A program made the translations under genes and the position numbers. Below, piece by piece: positions 1-11,985 of a DNA stretch of 64,000 bases (its first letter is position 1; the number at the start of each line of letters is the position of its first letter). This DNA is from Megaleporinus macrocephalus (taxonomy: Eukaryota; Chordata; Actinopteri; Characiformes; Anostomidae). The DNA lies in the NCBI GenBank assembly GCA_021613375.1, contig CM038704.1, positions 3,542,905 to 3,606,904 of the forward strand. The letters are read 5' to 3'. Below the pieces are notes generated by a model that saw nothing but the letters and a program-made list of their open reading frames with translations, was not told where the DNA came from and searched no databases.

Positions 1-607
1 AAAGTAATGTAGGTTCTGGTCATATATATATATATATATAGATATTGATTCCTCAGGGTTACATCAGGGTTACATCTCTGGGTTATAATTTGTTGTTAAA
101 ATGACTAATACAAAAACAAACATTTTAGGTATTAAAAAGATCATTCCTTTCATCACCAAAAAAAATTACACACCAAAATAATTATGATTTTGCTACTTTG
201 GCCTCGTCCCCAACCCAGACTTTAAAACTTCTGGTCCCCAATAAAATACTAAAAAGTGATCTATTTATGAAAAAGATCACAATATGAGTTTCATAAAAAC
301 TTCAAAAGAAACTAAATGTACTGTTTACTTTCATATTTGTACCTATGCATATTTCTGAGCAATATATTATCATCCCCAACACTATCGTCATTACCGCAAC
401 AGTGTATGACTTCTGCAGAGAACTATTTGAAGGTAGCACTAGTTTATGTTGCAACCATGGAAACAAAGACTCACAAGGGAGCACATGTCAGTCATGAGTG
501 AGGAGTGACATGTTAATGTGTGTAAATGGGAGTAACAGAATGGTGTATTGCTCCTGATTATAGAGTACATTTATTCAGAGTCATTACCGTTTACATCAGT
601 ACCGCAG
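1..607. other. AT-rich intergenic sequence, no gene seen
   Basis: AT-rich sequence with a short TA run near position 24-41. The two small open frames of about 60 codons, one per strand, overlap each other and have no recognisable domain. The 9-mer GTCATTACC occurs at 387 and 580 and recurs further on. Confidence 0.6.
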
Positions 608-872
608 TACTAAACATTACATTTACACATTATTTATTTATTTATAACTAAACATTACATTTACACTTTATAACTAAACATTACATTTACACATTATTTA
701 TTTATAACTAAAAATTACATTTACACTTTATTTATAACTAAACATTACATTTACACATTATTTATTTATAACTAAACATTACATTTACACATTTATTTAT
801 TTATAACTAAACATTACATTTACACATTATTTATGTATAACTAAACATTACATTTACACATTATTTATTTAT
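608..872. repeat. 34-bp AT-rich minisatellite
   Basis: About eight imperfect copies of a unit containing AACTAAACATTACATTTACA followed by a TTTAT-rich tail. Some units lack part of the tail, so spacing varies. It is non-coding, with stops in every frame. Confidence 0.85.
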
Positions 873-961
873 GTGGATTTAAAGAGCAGCTTGTACTAGC
901 TGTTAACTAGCTTTAGCAAATCCATGGCCTAGCTAGCTTTTTTCTTAAAAAAGTGAAAATT

Positions 962-1034
962 GTCATTACCGCAACACGTCATTACCAACACATAGCCTGT
1001 TGAGATGGTAATGACATTTGTTGATGGTAATGAC
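962..1034. repeat. Inverted 9-mer cluster (GTCATTACC / GGTAATGAC)
   Basis: Two direct copies of GTCATTACC (962, 978) are followed by two reverse-complement copies (1007, 1026), so the stretch could fold into a hairpin. The function is unknown. Confidence 0.6.
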
Positions 1035-1578
1035 AGGTTTTCAGTTTCACCATCAGTATCTTTTAAATTATGTAGAAATTTAATATAATTAAGTCTAACA
1101 GTGTGATTTTATAATGAAATTCTAGTGAAATGCATTACCTTATAAAACTAAACATTACAAAAGTTAAGATGGCAAAAGAGCCCACAATGAAAGAATCACC
1201 CACACACACAAATATATATATAGTGTAGTGGGTAGGTGTGTTAAGTAATTTAGTTTACTTTAAATTGTGTTTTATATTGTAAGTGGAGCTACTCTTGTGC
1301 GATTAGCTAGGCTGGTTCTGTGTTCGGTTGTATTGCAAGTTACGCGCAGCCGCAGTTGTGAGAAGATACCAACATTCTGTGCCCGAGCAAGAGTGCCTCA
1401 ACACCGATAGCCAGACTGTAACCACACAAAGACTTCCCATTGATTTTAAGACTATGGTGAGTGTTGGTTGTTTCATTGCCCTGTACTGGCCCAAGATTTT
1501 CAGTAAACAACTCTGCTAACTGCAGTCAAGTGTCTTTTTCGCGGTGTACTTCTAAACCCACGCAAGTAAACTTCAGAA

Positions 1579-1612
<34 letters not shown>

Positions 1613-1749
1613 TTTAAAAAGACTTTGCCCTCTACTGTAACCTCCACTGCTACACAAAGGTTCCTAAGAGCCAGACAAGCTTTCTATAGGCTGTTTTCAG
1701 CTAGATCATTCTGATGACATTGGAAATCCAGACAGAGGCAATAAGTGGA
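1035..1749. other. Intergenic, CA/TA microsatellites only
   Basis: Contains a short CA-TA run near 1200-1222 and a TA run near 1578-1603. Two 63-codon frames on opposite strands (1303-1519) overlap almost entirely and carry no recognisable motif, so I do not call a gene. Confidence 0.5.
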
Positions 1750-2188
1750 GAACAGAGTGGAGGAGATGGCGGTGAGGAACAGAGTGGAGGAGATGGCGGT
1801 GAGGAACAGAGTGGAGGAGATGGCGGTGAGGAACAGAGTGGAGGAGATGGCGGTGAGGAACAGAGTGGAGGAGATGGCGGTGAGGAACAGAGTGGAGGAG
1901 ATGGCGGTGAGGAACAGAGTGGAGGAGATGGCGGTGAGGAACAGAGTGGAGGAGATGGCGGTGAGGAACAGAGTGGAGGAGATGGAGGTGAGGAACAGAG
2001 TGGAGGAGATGGAGGTGAAGAACAGAGTGGAGGAGATGGAGGTGAAGAACAGAATGAAGGAGATGTAGGTGAGGAACAGTGTGGAGAAGATAAAGGTGAG
2101 GAACAGTGTGGAGGAGATGTAGGTGAAGAACAGAGTGGAAGAGATGGAGGTGAGAAACAGAGTGGAGGAGATGGAGGTGAGATGTTAC
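1750..2188. repeat. 27-bp minisatellite (about 16 copies)
   Basis: The unit begins GAACAGAGTGGAGGAGATGG. The first eight or so copies are nearly identical; later copies drift. Because 27 is divisible by three, several frames stay open: one plus frame reads an acidic EEQSGGDGG repeat and a minus frame a Ser/Pro/Cys repeat. There is no signal peptide, homologous flank or splice context, so coding is not supported. Confidence 0.92.
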
Positions 2189-3667
2189 AGTAGATGTTAG
2201 AGGTGATGCTGATGTGATGAAGAGAGGTTTGAGCTGAACTGAAAGATAAGCTGCTATCGAGCAGCAGCTTAAGAACCACCAAGAACACAAACCACCACAT
2301 ACTAAAGTGTTGGGTGGTTGGTGGACCACGATACCGAGGAGCTCCACAACATCTGCGGTTTGTTTTTCTTTTACTGTCCTGTGGACCAACCAGCACCACA
2401 CACTGTCATACATATATATACATACACGTACACAGTGAAGAACGTTTTTGACCCCTACTGTAAAGTTGCAATTTTGGAGACATGTTTTTCTTTTTTTTCT
2501 CCAGTGGATAGACCTCCACTGACCAAACCACTAGCCACTCTTGGGGAAAGAAAGGAACACAAAAAAAAAAACAACCACTAATACAAACAAACACACACCC
2601 ACCTGTACCAAAACTTCACACCAAGTTCAAGACAAATCACAATTCTTAGCCAAGTAATAAAATACAACCACTAGACTCACTAGACTGATTCACTTTCTTG
2701 TATTTCAACCCCAAAGGCACGAGTCAAAATCAGGTGGACGACAAAACATTCCCAAAAAAGAAAAAAATAAATACAACAAACAAAACAAATTACAGACAGA
2801 ATAGCTACAGCAAAGAGGTGGACTTGTTTTGATAAACAGTCTCAATAAAAAAATACTACAAACAACAAAAACCATCCGGTGCCAAAGTGAGGCACCAGAA
2901 CATAGCTGCTGCTGCTGCACCATTTAAGGTGGAACAGGCAATTCAAACGAGAAGCTAACTATTGAACACAAGCAGTCGAGCTTTTCCAGCAAACTAATGG
3001 AGGGTGTGAGATTTACAGGACCCCAAAACAGTCGCAAACTAAACAACTACAACATAAACAATAGCTAGCTGGAGGTGAACGTCTTTAAAATTGATCTGGA
3101 GCAAAACAGTCTCAATAAAAATACAACAAAAAATAACAGCTCCAAAACAACCAAAACCAATCACAAGCAAAACAGCTACAACAGTAGAGCCTTTCCCAAT
3201 CCAGAAAACCAGTCTCAATAAAGATACCACAAACAACAAAATCCAAACAAACAAACAAACAAACAGAAACATGTACTACAACAAACTTTATCTGAGAATA
3301 TCAAGGCTTGAGCCTACAATACTCCAGACAAAGCAGGTCAACCACACTGCACCAGAACCAAGGAACATACCCAACAATACAAAATCCTAAACAAACTTAG
3401 TGAAAAAATAGAGAAACAAAAGGAAAAAGAGAGATTCATCACCACAAAGAGAAAACAAGAACTTAAATCAAAGTTACCTTAACAGCCTTCACTCCACCTG
3501 TGTAAAAAGCAGGAGATCCAAGAGGCAGCTAGAGAAGAACCCAATCAGAAGCAGCTGTGGAACCTAATTGGTCAGTGCACAGGGGTGAGAGCCAGACCAG
3601 CATCAGGAAGAACCAAGGATGGAACCAAGGAGGCAAAATAAGAGCCTTCTATCACATAATTAATAAT

Positions 3668-3670
<3 letters not shown>
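2189..3670. other. A-rich degenerate repeat region
   Basis: A-rich on the plus strand. CAGTCTCAATAAA recurs with variants at about 2838, 3108 and 3211, each followed by an ACAACAAA-rich tail, suggesting an old diverged tandem repeat. At 2905-2945 there is a reverse-oriented piece of the 63-bp unit that makes up the arrays at 26-28 kb. No gene is seen. Confidence 0.55.

Positions 3671-3756
<86 letters not shown>
3671..3756. repeat. (TA)n microsatellite
   Basis: About 43 uninterrupted TA dinucleotides. It lies about 100 bases upstream of a Tc1-like transposase remnant, a family that targets TA. Confidence 0.97.
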
Positions 3757-3758
<2 letters not shown>

Positions 3759-3861
3759 TATGTCACTGTTCAAAGAAAACCAAGTATCCAAAAACTGTCT
3801 TTACTTTTAATGGAAATCATTGGCTTTTTTTCCAAGCTATTTTGGTGCATTATATATATAT

Positions 3862-4262
3862 TTATGCTGGTGCGGTTGGCCCTGGGTTCTTCATAATGCA
3901 GGACAATGCTAGACCTCATGTGGCTGGAGTGTGTCAGCAGTTCCTGTAAGATGAAGGTATTGAAGCTATGAACTGGCCCGCTCATTCCCCAGACCTGATC
4001 CGATTGAGCACATCTGGGACATCATGTCTCGCTCCATCCACCAACGTCACATGGCACCATAGACTGTCCAGGAGTTGGCGAATGCTTTAGTCCAGGTCTG
4101 GGATGAGATCCCTCAGGAGACCATCCGCCACCATATCAGGAGCTTGACCAGGCATTGTAGGGAGGTCATACAGGCACGTGGAGGCCACACACAATACTGA
4201 GCCTCATTTAGACTCGTTTTAGAGACATTACATCAAAGCCTGTAGTGTGTTTCTCCACTTTT
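3862..4262 (+). pseudogene. Tc1-like transposase C-terminal remnant
   Basis: Carboxy-terminal third of a Tc1/mariner DDE transposase, the enzyme that cuts and pastes these elements at TA sites. The reading runs QDNARPHV (second catalytic Asp), then AHSPDL and IEHIWD (catalytic Glu), then a tail resembling EIPQETIRHHIRS. It is broken: an in-frame stop follows CQQFL at 3949, and a one-base deletion just after SPDL near 4000 shifts the frame before the Glu motif. The upstream DNA-binding part and first Asp are absent and replaced by TA-rich sequence. A right-end-like sequence and a TA run follow at 4290-4316. Fragmentary and inactive. Confidence 0.88.
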
Positions 4263-4680
4263 CTGGGTGTGATTCCAAATCCAATTTGAGCTGTGTATAT
4301 ATATATATATATATAGTACAAAGTTTCTCGATGGTGAAACAAGAGAATTAGGTTAAGTTTGCAATATCCACCTGGACGGGATACCTGTGGATATCAGTGT
4401 GGATATGCTTTTAGTCCTCATATTATTTTTGCATGAAGCACTACAAAAACTTTAGTTGTGTCATTTAGTTTAATGAGCTGAAAACTCATTTCAGCGTTTA
4501 TATTTCTCAGTTTGTGGAGAGGCTTTTGGGCGAAATGGGCCTTCAAGGTAAGAAAATTCCTGCCGCACTTTTGACCTTGGTTCATCACTGGACTCATTGG
4601 CTCCACGGTTTACATGATGGAGTAAAGCCAGGAATGCTTTGACATGAGTGAGAAAGCAATTTAAAATATAGATGCTTGTA
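4263..4680. other. Intergenic, TA run at 4294-4316
   Basis: Short TA microsatellite followed by unremarkable AT-rich sequence. Overlapping minus frames have no recognisable domain. Confidence 0.5.
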
Positions 4681-6075
4681 TACAGTTGCAAGAAACTGTG
4701 AGTGAACTGTTTGGAATGGCCTGGATTTCTGCATTGATTATCAATAAAATGTGGCCTGATAGTTAACGAATTCATAAACACAGAGAAACCCAATCTGACT
4801 ACACTAATACCACACAAACACAATCTATTAACACATACATGTTTGTCTTTTACTGAGAACATTGAGTAACATTCACAATTCAGGCTAGAAACAGTGAGTG
4901 AACCTATATGTTAATGATCCTCTAAGAGCTGATCAGTTAAAGGTGTTTGAATTAAGGGCCTAAGGTTGGAGGTGTGGGCACACATAGTCTGCTTACTGAC
5001 CAACCTGTTCTTCTCAGGAAATGTCAATGTGGACCCTTCAGAACGTGTTATAGAGATGTCTGAAGCTGGAAAAAGCTACAAAGCACAACTAAAACACCAA
5101 AACCTAACCCCCAACTTAAAAGCATGGTGGAGGGAGTATCATGGTTTGGAGCTGATCTGTTGCCTCACAGCCTGAACGCCTGAACAAGAGCCATGAACAC
5201 CTTTCAGAGCATGTTATAGAGCTGTATAAATCTGGAAAAAGCTACAAAAGCACTGCTAAAGATCTGCATGCACATCAATTCACACTCAAACAAACTGTCT
5301 ACAAATGGAGAACATTCAGAACTGGATGGAGTGGACGTCCTGTTAAGACCCATCAGGTTCTTTGAGCTAACAGCAAAAGACCTATAGACTCAACGAACTG
5401 CAAAAAAAATGTTCTGTGAGACAAAAGTGGAATCTTTTAGCACAAATACACATCAACACGTAATCCCAATTTAGAAGCATGGTGGAGGGAGTATCACGGT
5501 TTGGAGCTGCTCTTCTGCCTCACAGCCTGAGCGCCTTGTAATCAAGAACCATGAACACCATTCAGAACATGTTGTAGAGATGTATGAAGCTACAACAGCA
5601 TGTTTAAATACAGGCACGTACATCATATCACACTTAGACAAGCTGTCTACAAAAGGAGAACATTCAGGACTGTAGCTGTTCTTAATAAGAGTGGACGTCT
5701 TGTTGAGACCCACTAGGTTCCTTGAGTTAACAGCAAAAGACCTACAGACTCAACAAACTGATAAAATAAATTGTTCTGTGAGACAAAAGTGGAACATTTT
5801 AGCACAAATGGACATCAACACCAAAACTGGAAAGAGCTACAAAACCACGGCTAAAGACCTGCGTGTACATCAGTCCACACAAACTGCCTACACATGGAAA
5901 ACATTCAGGACTGCAGCTGCTCTTGCTAGGAGTGGACGTCCTGTTGAGATCATTCAAAAAGGCTCACCAGGCTCTTAAATGAGGAGAGGAAGAACTGAAG
6001 GTAACAGCAGAAGACCAACAGACTTTACAAACTGCACAGAAAATGGTCTGTGGACACATAGGACAAAAGTAGAAC
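4681..6075 (+). mobile_element. Degenerate Tc1-like element with tandemly duplicated fragment
   Basis: The left part (from ACAGTTGCAAGAAACTGTGA at 4682, with a related inner motif near 4886) resembles inverted-repeat ends of a fish Tc1-like family. Downstream, pieces of the transposase N-terminus recur: SGKSYKxxAKDLxxHQ, then WRTFRTAAALARSGRPV, then AKDLQTQQT. They are joined directly to a piece of the catalytic core (AWWREYHGLELL). At least three copies of this internally deleted unit follow one another between about 5030 and 6000, all with stops or frameshifts. This is a decayed element whose deleted form was then duplicated in tandem; no catalytic triad is visible. Confidence 0.75.
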
Positions 6076-6084
6076 AGTAGGGTA

Positions 6085-8690
6085 ATGTCCCTACCAATAT
6101 TATAGGTTTTAACAACCATCCCTACCAATGTTTTGGGTTTAAATGATTGTCTATACCAATATTTTGGGTTTGAAGAATTGTCCCTAACAATATTTGGGAT
6201 TTAAACAGTTGTCCCTACCAATATTTTGGGTTTAAAGAATCGTCCCCACCAATATTTTAGGTTTAAAGAATTGTCCTACCAATATTTTGGGTTTAAAGAA
6301 TTGTCCCTACCAATATTTGGGGTTTAAACAGTTGTCCCTACCAATATTTTGGGTTTAAAGAATCGTCCCTACCAACATTTTGGGTTTAAAGAATCGTTCC
6401 TACCAATATTTTGGGTTTAAAGAATTGTCCCTACCAACATTTTGGGTTTAAAGAATTGTCCCTACCAATATTTTGGGTTTAAAGAATTGTCCCAACAAAC
6501 ATTTGGGGTTTGAAGAATTGTCTCTACCAATATTTTGAGTTTAAAGAATTGTCCCTACCAATATTTTGGGTTTAAAGAATGGTTCCTACCAATATTTAGG
6601 GTTTAAAGAATTGTCCCAACAAACATTTGGGGTTTGAAGAATTGTCTCTACCAATATTTTGAGTTTAAAGAATTGTCCCTACCAATATTTTGGGTTTAAA
6701 GGATTGTCCTACCAATATTATGGATCTAAGGAACTGTCCCTGACAATGTTTTAGGTTAAAGTATTGTTCCTGCCAATATTTGGGGTTTAAATAATTGTCC
6801 CTACCAATATTTTGGGATTAAAGAATTGTCCTACCAATATTATGGATCTAAGGAATTGTCCCTGCCAATATTTTGGGTTGAAGAATTGTCTCTACCAATA
6901 TGTTGGGTTTAAAGAATTGTCCCTACCAATATTTTGGGTTTAAAGAATTGTCCTACCAATATTATGGATCTAAGGAATTGTCCCTGCCAATATTTTGGGT
7001 TGAAGAATTGTCCCAACAAACATTTGGGGTTTGAAGAATTGTCTCTACCAATATTTTGAGTTTAAAGAATTGTCCCTACCAATATTTTGGGTTTAAAGGA
7101 TTGTCCTACCGATATTATGGATCTAAGGAACTGTCCCTGACAATGTTTTAGGTTAAAGTATTGTTCTTGCCAATATTTTGGGTTTAAATAATTGTCCCTA
7201 CCAATATTTTGGGTTTAAAGAATCATTCCTACCAATATTTAGGGTTTAAAGAATTGTCCCAACAAACATTTGGGGTTTGAAGAATTGTCTCTACCAATAT
7301 TTTGAGTTTAAAGAATTGTCCCTACCAATATTTTGGGTTTAAAGGATTGTCCTACCGATATTATGGATCTAAGGAACTGTCCCTGACAATGTTTTAGGTT
7401 AAAGTATTGTTCCTGCCAATATTTTGGGTTTAAATAATTGTCCCTACCAATATTTTGGGTTTAAAGAATTGTCCTACCAATATTATGGATCTAAGGAATT
7501 GTCCCTGCCAATATTTTGGGTTGAAGAATTGTCTCTAGCAATATTTTGGGTTTAAAGAATTGTCCCAACAAACATTTGGGGTTTGAAGAATTGTCTCTAC
7601 CAATATTTTGAGTTTAAAGAATTGTCCCTACCAATATTTTGGGTTTAAAGAATGGTTCCTACCAATATTTAGGGTTTAAAGAATTGTCCCAACAAACATT
7701 TGGGGTTTGAAGAATTGTCTCTACCAATATTTTGAGTTTAAAGAATTGTCCCTACCAATATTTTGGGTTTAAAGGATTGTCCTACCAATATTATGGATCT
7801 AAGGAACTGTCCCTGACAATGTTTTAGGTTAAAGTATTGTTCCTGCCAATATTTTGGGTTTAAATAATTGTCCCTACCAATATTTTGGGATTAAAGAATT
7901 GTCCTACCAATATTATGGATCTAAGGAATTGTCCCTGCCAATATTTTGGGTTGAAGAATTGTCTCTACCAATATGTTGGGTTTAAAGAATTGTCCCTACC
8001 AATATTTTGGGTTTAAAGAATTGTCCTACCAATATTATGGATCTAAGGAATTGTCCCTGCCAATATTTTGGGTTGAAGAATTGTCCCAACAAACATTTGG
8101 GGTTTGAAGAATTGTCTCTACCAATATTTTGAGTTTAAAGAATTGTCCCTACCAATATTTTGGGTTTAAAGGATTGTCCTACCGATATTATGGATCTAAT
8201 GAACTGTCCCTGACAATGTTTTAGGTTAAAGTATTGTTCTTGCCAATATTTTGGGTTTAAATAATTGTCCCTACCAATATTTTGGGTTTAAAGAATCATT
8301 CCTACCAATATTTAGGGTTTAAAGAATTGTCCCAACAAACATTTGGGGTTTGAAGAATTGTCTCTACCAATATTTTGAGTTTAAAGAATTGTCCCTACCA
8401 ATATTTTGGGTTTAAAGGATTGTCCTACCGATATTATGGATCTAAGGAACTGTCCCTGACAATGTTTTAGGTTAAAGTATTGTTCCTGCCAATATTTTGG
8501 GTTTAAATAATTGTCCCTACCAATATTTTGGGTTTAAAGAATTGTCCTACCAATATTATGGATCTAAGGAATTGTCCCTGCCAATATTTTGGGTTGAAGA
8601 ATTGTCTCTACCAATATTTTGGGTTTAAAGAATGGTCTCTACTAGTATTTTGGGTTAAAGAATTGTCCCTAACAATATTTTTGCGTTCAA
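6085..8690. repeat. 31-bp minisatellite with 1,073-bp higher-order repeat
   Basis: About 84 copies of a unit such as TTGTCCCTACCAATATTTTG plus GGTTTAAAGAA. A variant unit containing CCCAACAAACATTTGGGG occurs at 6491, 6615, 7012, 7258, 7564, 7688, 8085 and 8331. The second four repeat the first four at a constant offset of 1,073 bases, so about one kilobase was duplicated in tandem. No coding frame persists. Confidence 0.95.
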
Positions 8691-9070
8691 AAAAATATGG
8701 CGGCCAAATCTGCACCATTGCACGAAGCACAGTTTTCTGAATATAGTGTGCAATGACACATTTCCACCAGTGAGGTCTCTTAAATCCCCCAAACCTACAA
8801 CCTCTAAAACCCAGCAAGCTTGCTAGCAATATACAATTGTCAGCTAGCAGGACTGTTTACCCTACTGCATGTAAACTAGGTGTTTATATGTGGATTATGG
8901 AATGTAGATGTACATAGAATGTATATGTCCAGTTCTTCATAATGTAACTGATATATGAAGCAACTGAGAAACAAACATAAACATTCAGTTACAGCTGCCA
9001 GTTCTGAAGCACTATTTTAAAAGTTTTGTTTTTAATGACAAAATAAAAAAATACAAACCTTAATTGATTT
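8691..9070. other. Intergenic, no gene seen
   Basis: Ordinary AT-rich sequence between the 31-bp array and the G run. Short frames at its left edge are read-through from the array. Confidence 0.5.
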
Positions 9071-9092
9071 GGGGGGGGGGGGGGGGGGGGGG
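9071..9092 (+). repeat. Poly-G tract (22 G)
   Basis: An uninterrupted run of 22 guanines as assembled, able in principle to form a G-quadruplex. Mononucleotide runs of this length are error-prone in sequencing, so the exact length is uncertain. Confidence 0.9.
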
Positions 9093-9692
9093 CTTCTTTT
9101 CAACTGCTCTATTAACCAGCTTTTGTAATCTACTAAAACTTGCTGTTTGACCATATGTTGTTCAACATTACCAGATATCAACATTTTCATTGACTGTTTT
9201 ATGTAACTTGTTAAGATGCTTGCAACTGTTGCGGGTAAACGTAGGTTAACTTTACACAATGCAACTATAATGCAATTGAGTTTGAGGCTTTATGCAATGA
9301 AGGTTGTGTGATAGTGTTACTGTGTGAAGATAGTGTAAGAGTGAATTGTGCTGGTACAAGTATATCAGGCTCAGCATCAAGACCAAAGTTATTGAATACT
9401 CTCATGGCGCTTTCCCACCACATGGTCTGGTTTCACTCAAGTTCTCTCTAACTCCAAAGAAACACCAAAAACTGTATGATCTCCATAGAGAAGCATGGAC
9501 CCAAATAGAATGATACGCTCTGGAGCAGCCAAACATAAGCCTGAGATCAGGATGCTCTTGAGATGCCAGGCGAGTAGGAGTATAAAGCCCCCCAGCATTG
9601 GGCTGTGGAGAAGTAGAGCTGAGTTCTCTGGAGAGATGAAGCTTCATCGAGCACCTCTGATATGAGTTGGGGAGATTCAGAACTGATCAATC
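9093..9692. other. Intergenic, no gene seen
   Basis: Non-repetitive at this resolution. The minus-strand frame at 9402-9647 has no recognisable domain or splice context. Confidence 0.45.
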
Positions 9693-10412
9693 AACATCAA
9701 TACCTGACCTCACCAACACTCAATCAAATCCTCACAGCAATGCTCCAACATCAGTACCTGACCTCACTAACACTCAATCAAATCCTCACAGCAATGCTCC
9801 AACATCAGTACCTGACCTCACTAACACTCAATCAAATCCTCACAGCAATGTTCAACATCAATACCTGACCTCACTAACACTCAATCAAATCCTCACAGCA
9901 ATGTTCAACATCAGTACCTGACCTCACTAACACTTAATCAAATCCTCACAGCAATGTTCAACATCAGTACCTGACCTCACTAACACTCAATCAAATCCTC
10001 ACAGCAATGTTCAACTTCAGTACCTGACCTCACTAACACTCAATCAAATCCTCACAGCATGTTCAACATCAGTACCTGACCTCACTAACACTCAATCATA
10101 TCCTCACAGCATGTTCAACATCAGTACCTGACCTCACTAACACTCAATCATATCCTCACAGCATGTTCAACATCAGTACCTGACCTCACTAACACTCAAT
10201 CATATCCTCACAGCAATGTTCAACATCAGTACCTGACCTCACTAATACACAATCAAATCCTCATAGCAATGTTCAACATCAGTACCTGACCCCACTAACA
10301 CTCAATCAAATCCTCACAGCAATGTTCAACATCAGTACCTGACCTCACTAACACTCAATCAAATCCTCACAGCAATGTTCAACATCAGTACCTGACCTCA
10401 CTAACACTCAAT
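9693..10412. repeat. 53-bp minisatellite (about 14 copies)
   Basis: The unit begins TCAGTACCTGACCTCACTAA. Copies are close to identical, with occasional one-base changes (GCAATG or GCATG), so some units are 52 bp. Confidence 0.93.
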
Positions 10413-11212
10413 CAAGTGTTCCGGGGCTAGAAATTCTACTCGCAGTTCAGGAGTTTGGGGGAAAAACCTGCAACCAAGGTGAAATAGAAAGTCCTTCTGT
10501 GTTCGGACTTCAGCGACTTCATGCTTTTAAACACACAGGAAGCTTTTCACAAAGCGGCCATACAATATTGATCACCCAGGGGACGCACGCTATGTTTTAA
10601 AAGTAAAAGAAAAAAGTTTATGTGTGAATATTTGCTGGTAAATGCATAATTAAAATCAGAGTAATGAGGTCAGCGCTGAAAAGCTGTTGGATTAGTTGTT
10701 TTTAGTATGTTTTATGTATGGAAATGCCCAGTCCAGTCCAGTCCAGCTGCTCTCAGTGTGTTACTGAGTGGCTACAGTCGCCACTTTCACCACTGTGTTA
10801 GAAACATCTACCTAAACTTTTTACTTTCCTCACTGAACATGTTTCCTCCACGCTTTACCGAAGTTTAAAAACATACATTTACAGCAAGTATCCCTCAGTG
10901 AGCGAGCCAGAGGCAACAGTGGCAGAAAAAGTCCCTCAAGACTGAAGTAAGAAAGGCACCAAGACTCATAAGGCCAGACCCGTCCTCCTCTGGTCAAACA
11001 GTATGTAAAGGTTATTAAGGCCAGTTCAGAATAAAAGCTGAGAGAGTCTCTGTTTGAAGTCTGGATGGTAAAAGTTTTACATAGTGTACAGGTAGACGCA
11101 GCCTCTGAACTGAAACAGTCCCATCATATCTCAGTGCTGGTAGTCTGGATGACACAGTGGTGCAGTTGAGGTTGAATGATATATTTCTATTCAGTAGACA
11201 GACTTGCAAAGT
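10413..11212. other. Intergenic, no gene seen
   Basis: Non-repetitive apart from a short GTCCA repeat near 10730. No domain is seen in any frame. Confidence 0.45.
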
Positions 11213-11578
11213 TGACCACTGTAATGGTCAGAGTCGATCACTGTAATGATCAGAGTTGATCACTGTAATGATCAGAGTTGATCACTGTAATGGTCAGAGT
11301 TGAGCCGTGTAATGGTCAGAGTTGATCACTGTAATGGTCAGAGTTGATTGCTCTATTGGTAAGAGTTGACCATTGTAATGGTCAGAGTCGATCACTGTAA
11401 TGGTCAGAGTTGATCACTATAATGATCAGAGTTGATCACTGTAATGGTCAGAGTTGATCACTGTAATGGTCAGGGTTGATCACTGTATTGGTCAGAGTTG
11501 ATGACTGTAATGGTCAGAGTTGATCACTGTAGTGGTCAGAGTTGATCACTGTAATGATCAGAGTTGATGACTGTAATG
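11213..11578. repeat. 22-bp minisatellite (about 17 copies)
   Basis: The unit is GATCACTGTAATGGTCAGAG plus TT. The same unit in reverse complement builds the array at 29.36-29.88 kb. Both arrays end against a shared flank (TTCTTACTGGAGTTCCTAAG here). Confidence 0.93.
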
Positions 11579-11599
11579 GTTTCTTACTGGAGTTCCTAA

Positions 11600-11985
11600 G
11601 AAAACAGTCCAACTGGTCCAGAACGCAGCAGCTGGGATCCTAACAAACACTAAACAGATCTCAGATCAGTCTGGTTTTAAAAGAGCTGCACTGACTACCT
11701 GTATCTTTTACAACAGACTTTAAACTTCTGTACTCGTCTATAAACTCTAAATAATCTAGAACCTGCTACATCACAGAACATCTCTCTGTTTATGTTCCAG
11801 CTGCTGATCTTAGATCTGCAGATACTGACCTTCTGTGGAAACACCTTCAGTAACATACAGAGAACCTGGAGACACTCTTTCAGCTCTTCTGCTTCTAAAC
11901 TGTGGAGCTCAGTTCAGCTTCTATTAGACAGTCCAGCTCAGAGTCACTTTTACTACACACTACGCAAATGCCTCTTATAAGTTCC
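11600..11985 (+). pseudogene. L2/CR1-like LINE reverse transcriptase, C-terminal remnant
   Basis: The plus frame reads VQLVQNAAAGILTNTKQ, matching the conserved LVQNAAAR(V/L)LT block near the end of L2/CR1-type LINE reverse transcriptases. Degenerate pieces follow, corresponding to the DFKLL and LNNLEPA segments and a tail of C-terminal character up to about 11980. Frames shift and stops intervene, so it is a short inactive piece. The catalytic YxDD region is absent. Confidence 0.65.

Noticed and set aside
6085..8690. Regular ~31-bp repeats as a possible CRISPR array
   Set aside because: There are no unique spacers between repeats; units are contiguous. The context is vertebrate. The same argument applies to the 22-, 33-, 41- and 45-bp arrays.
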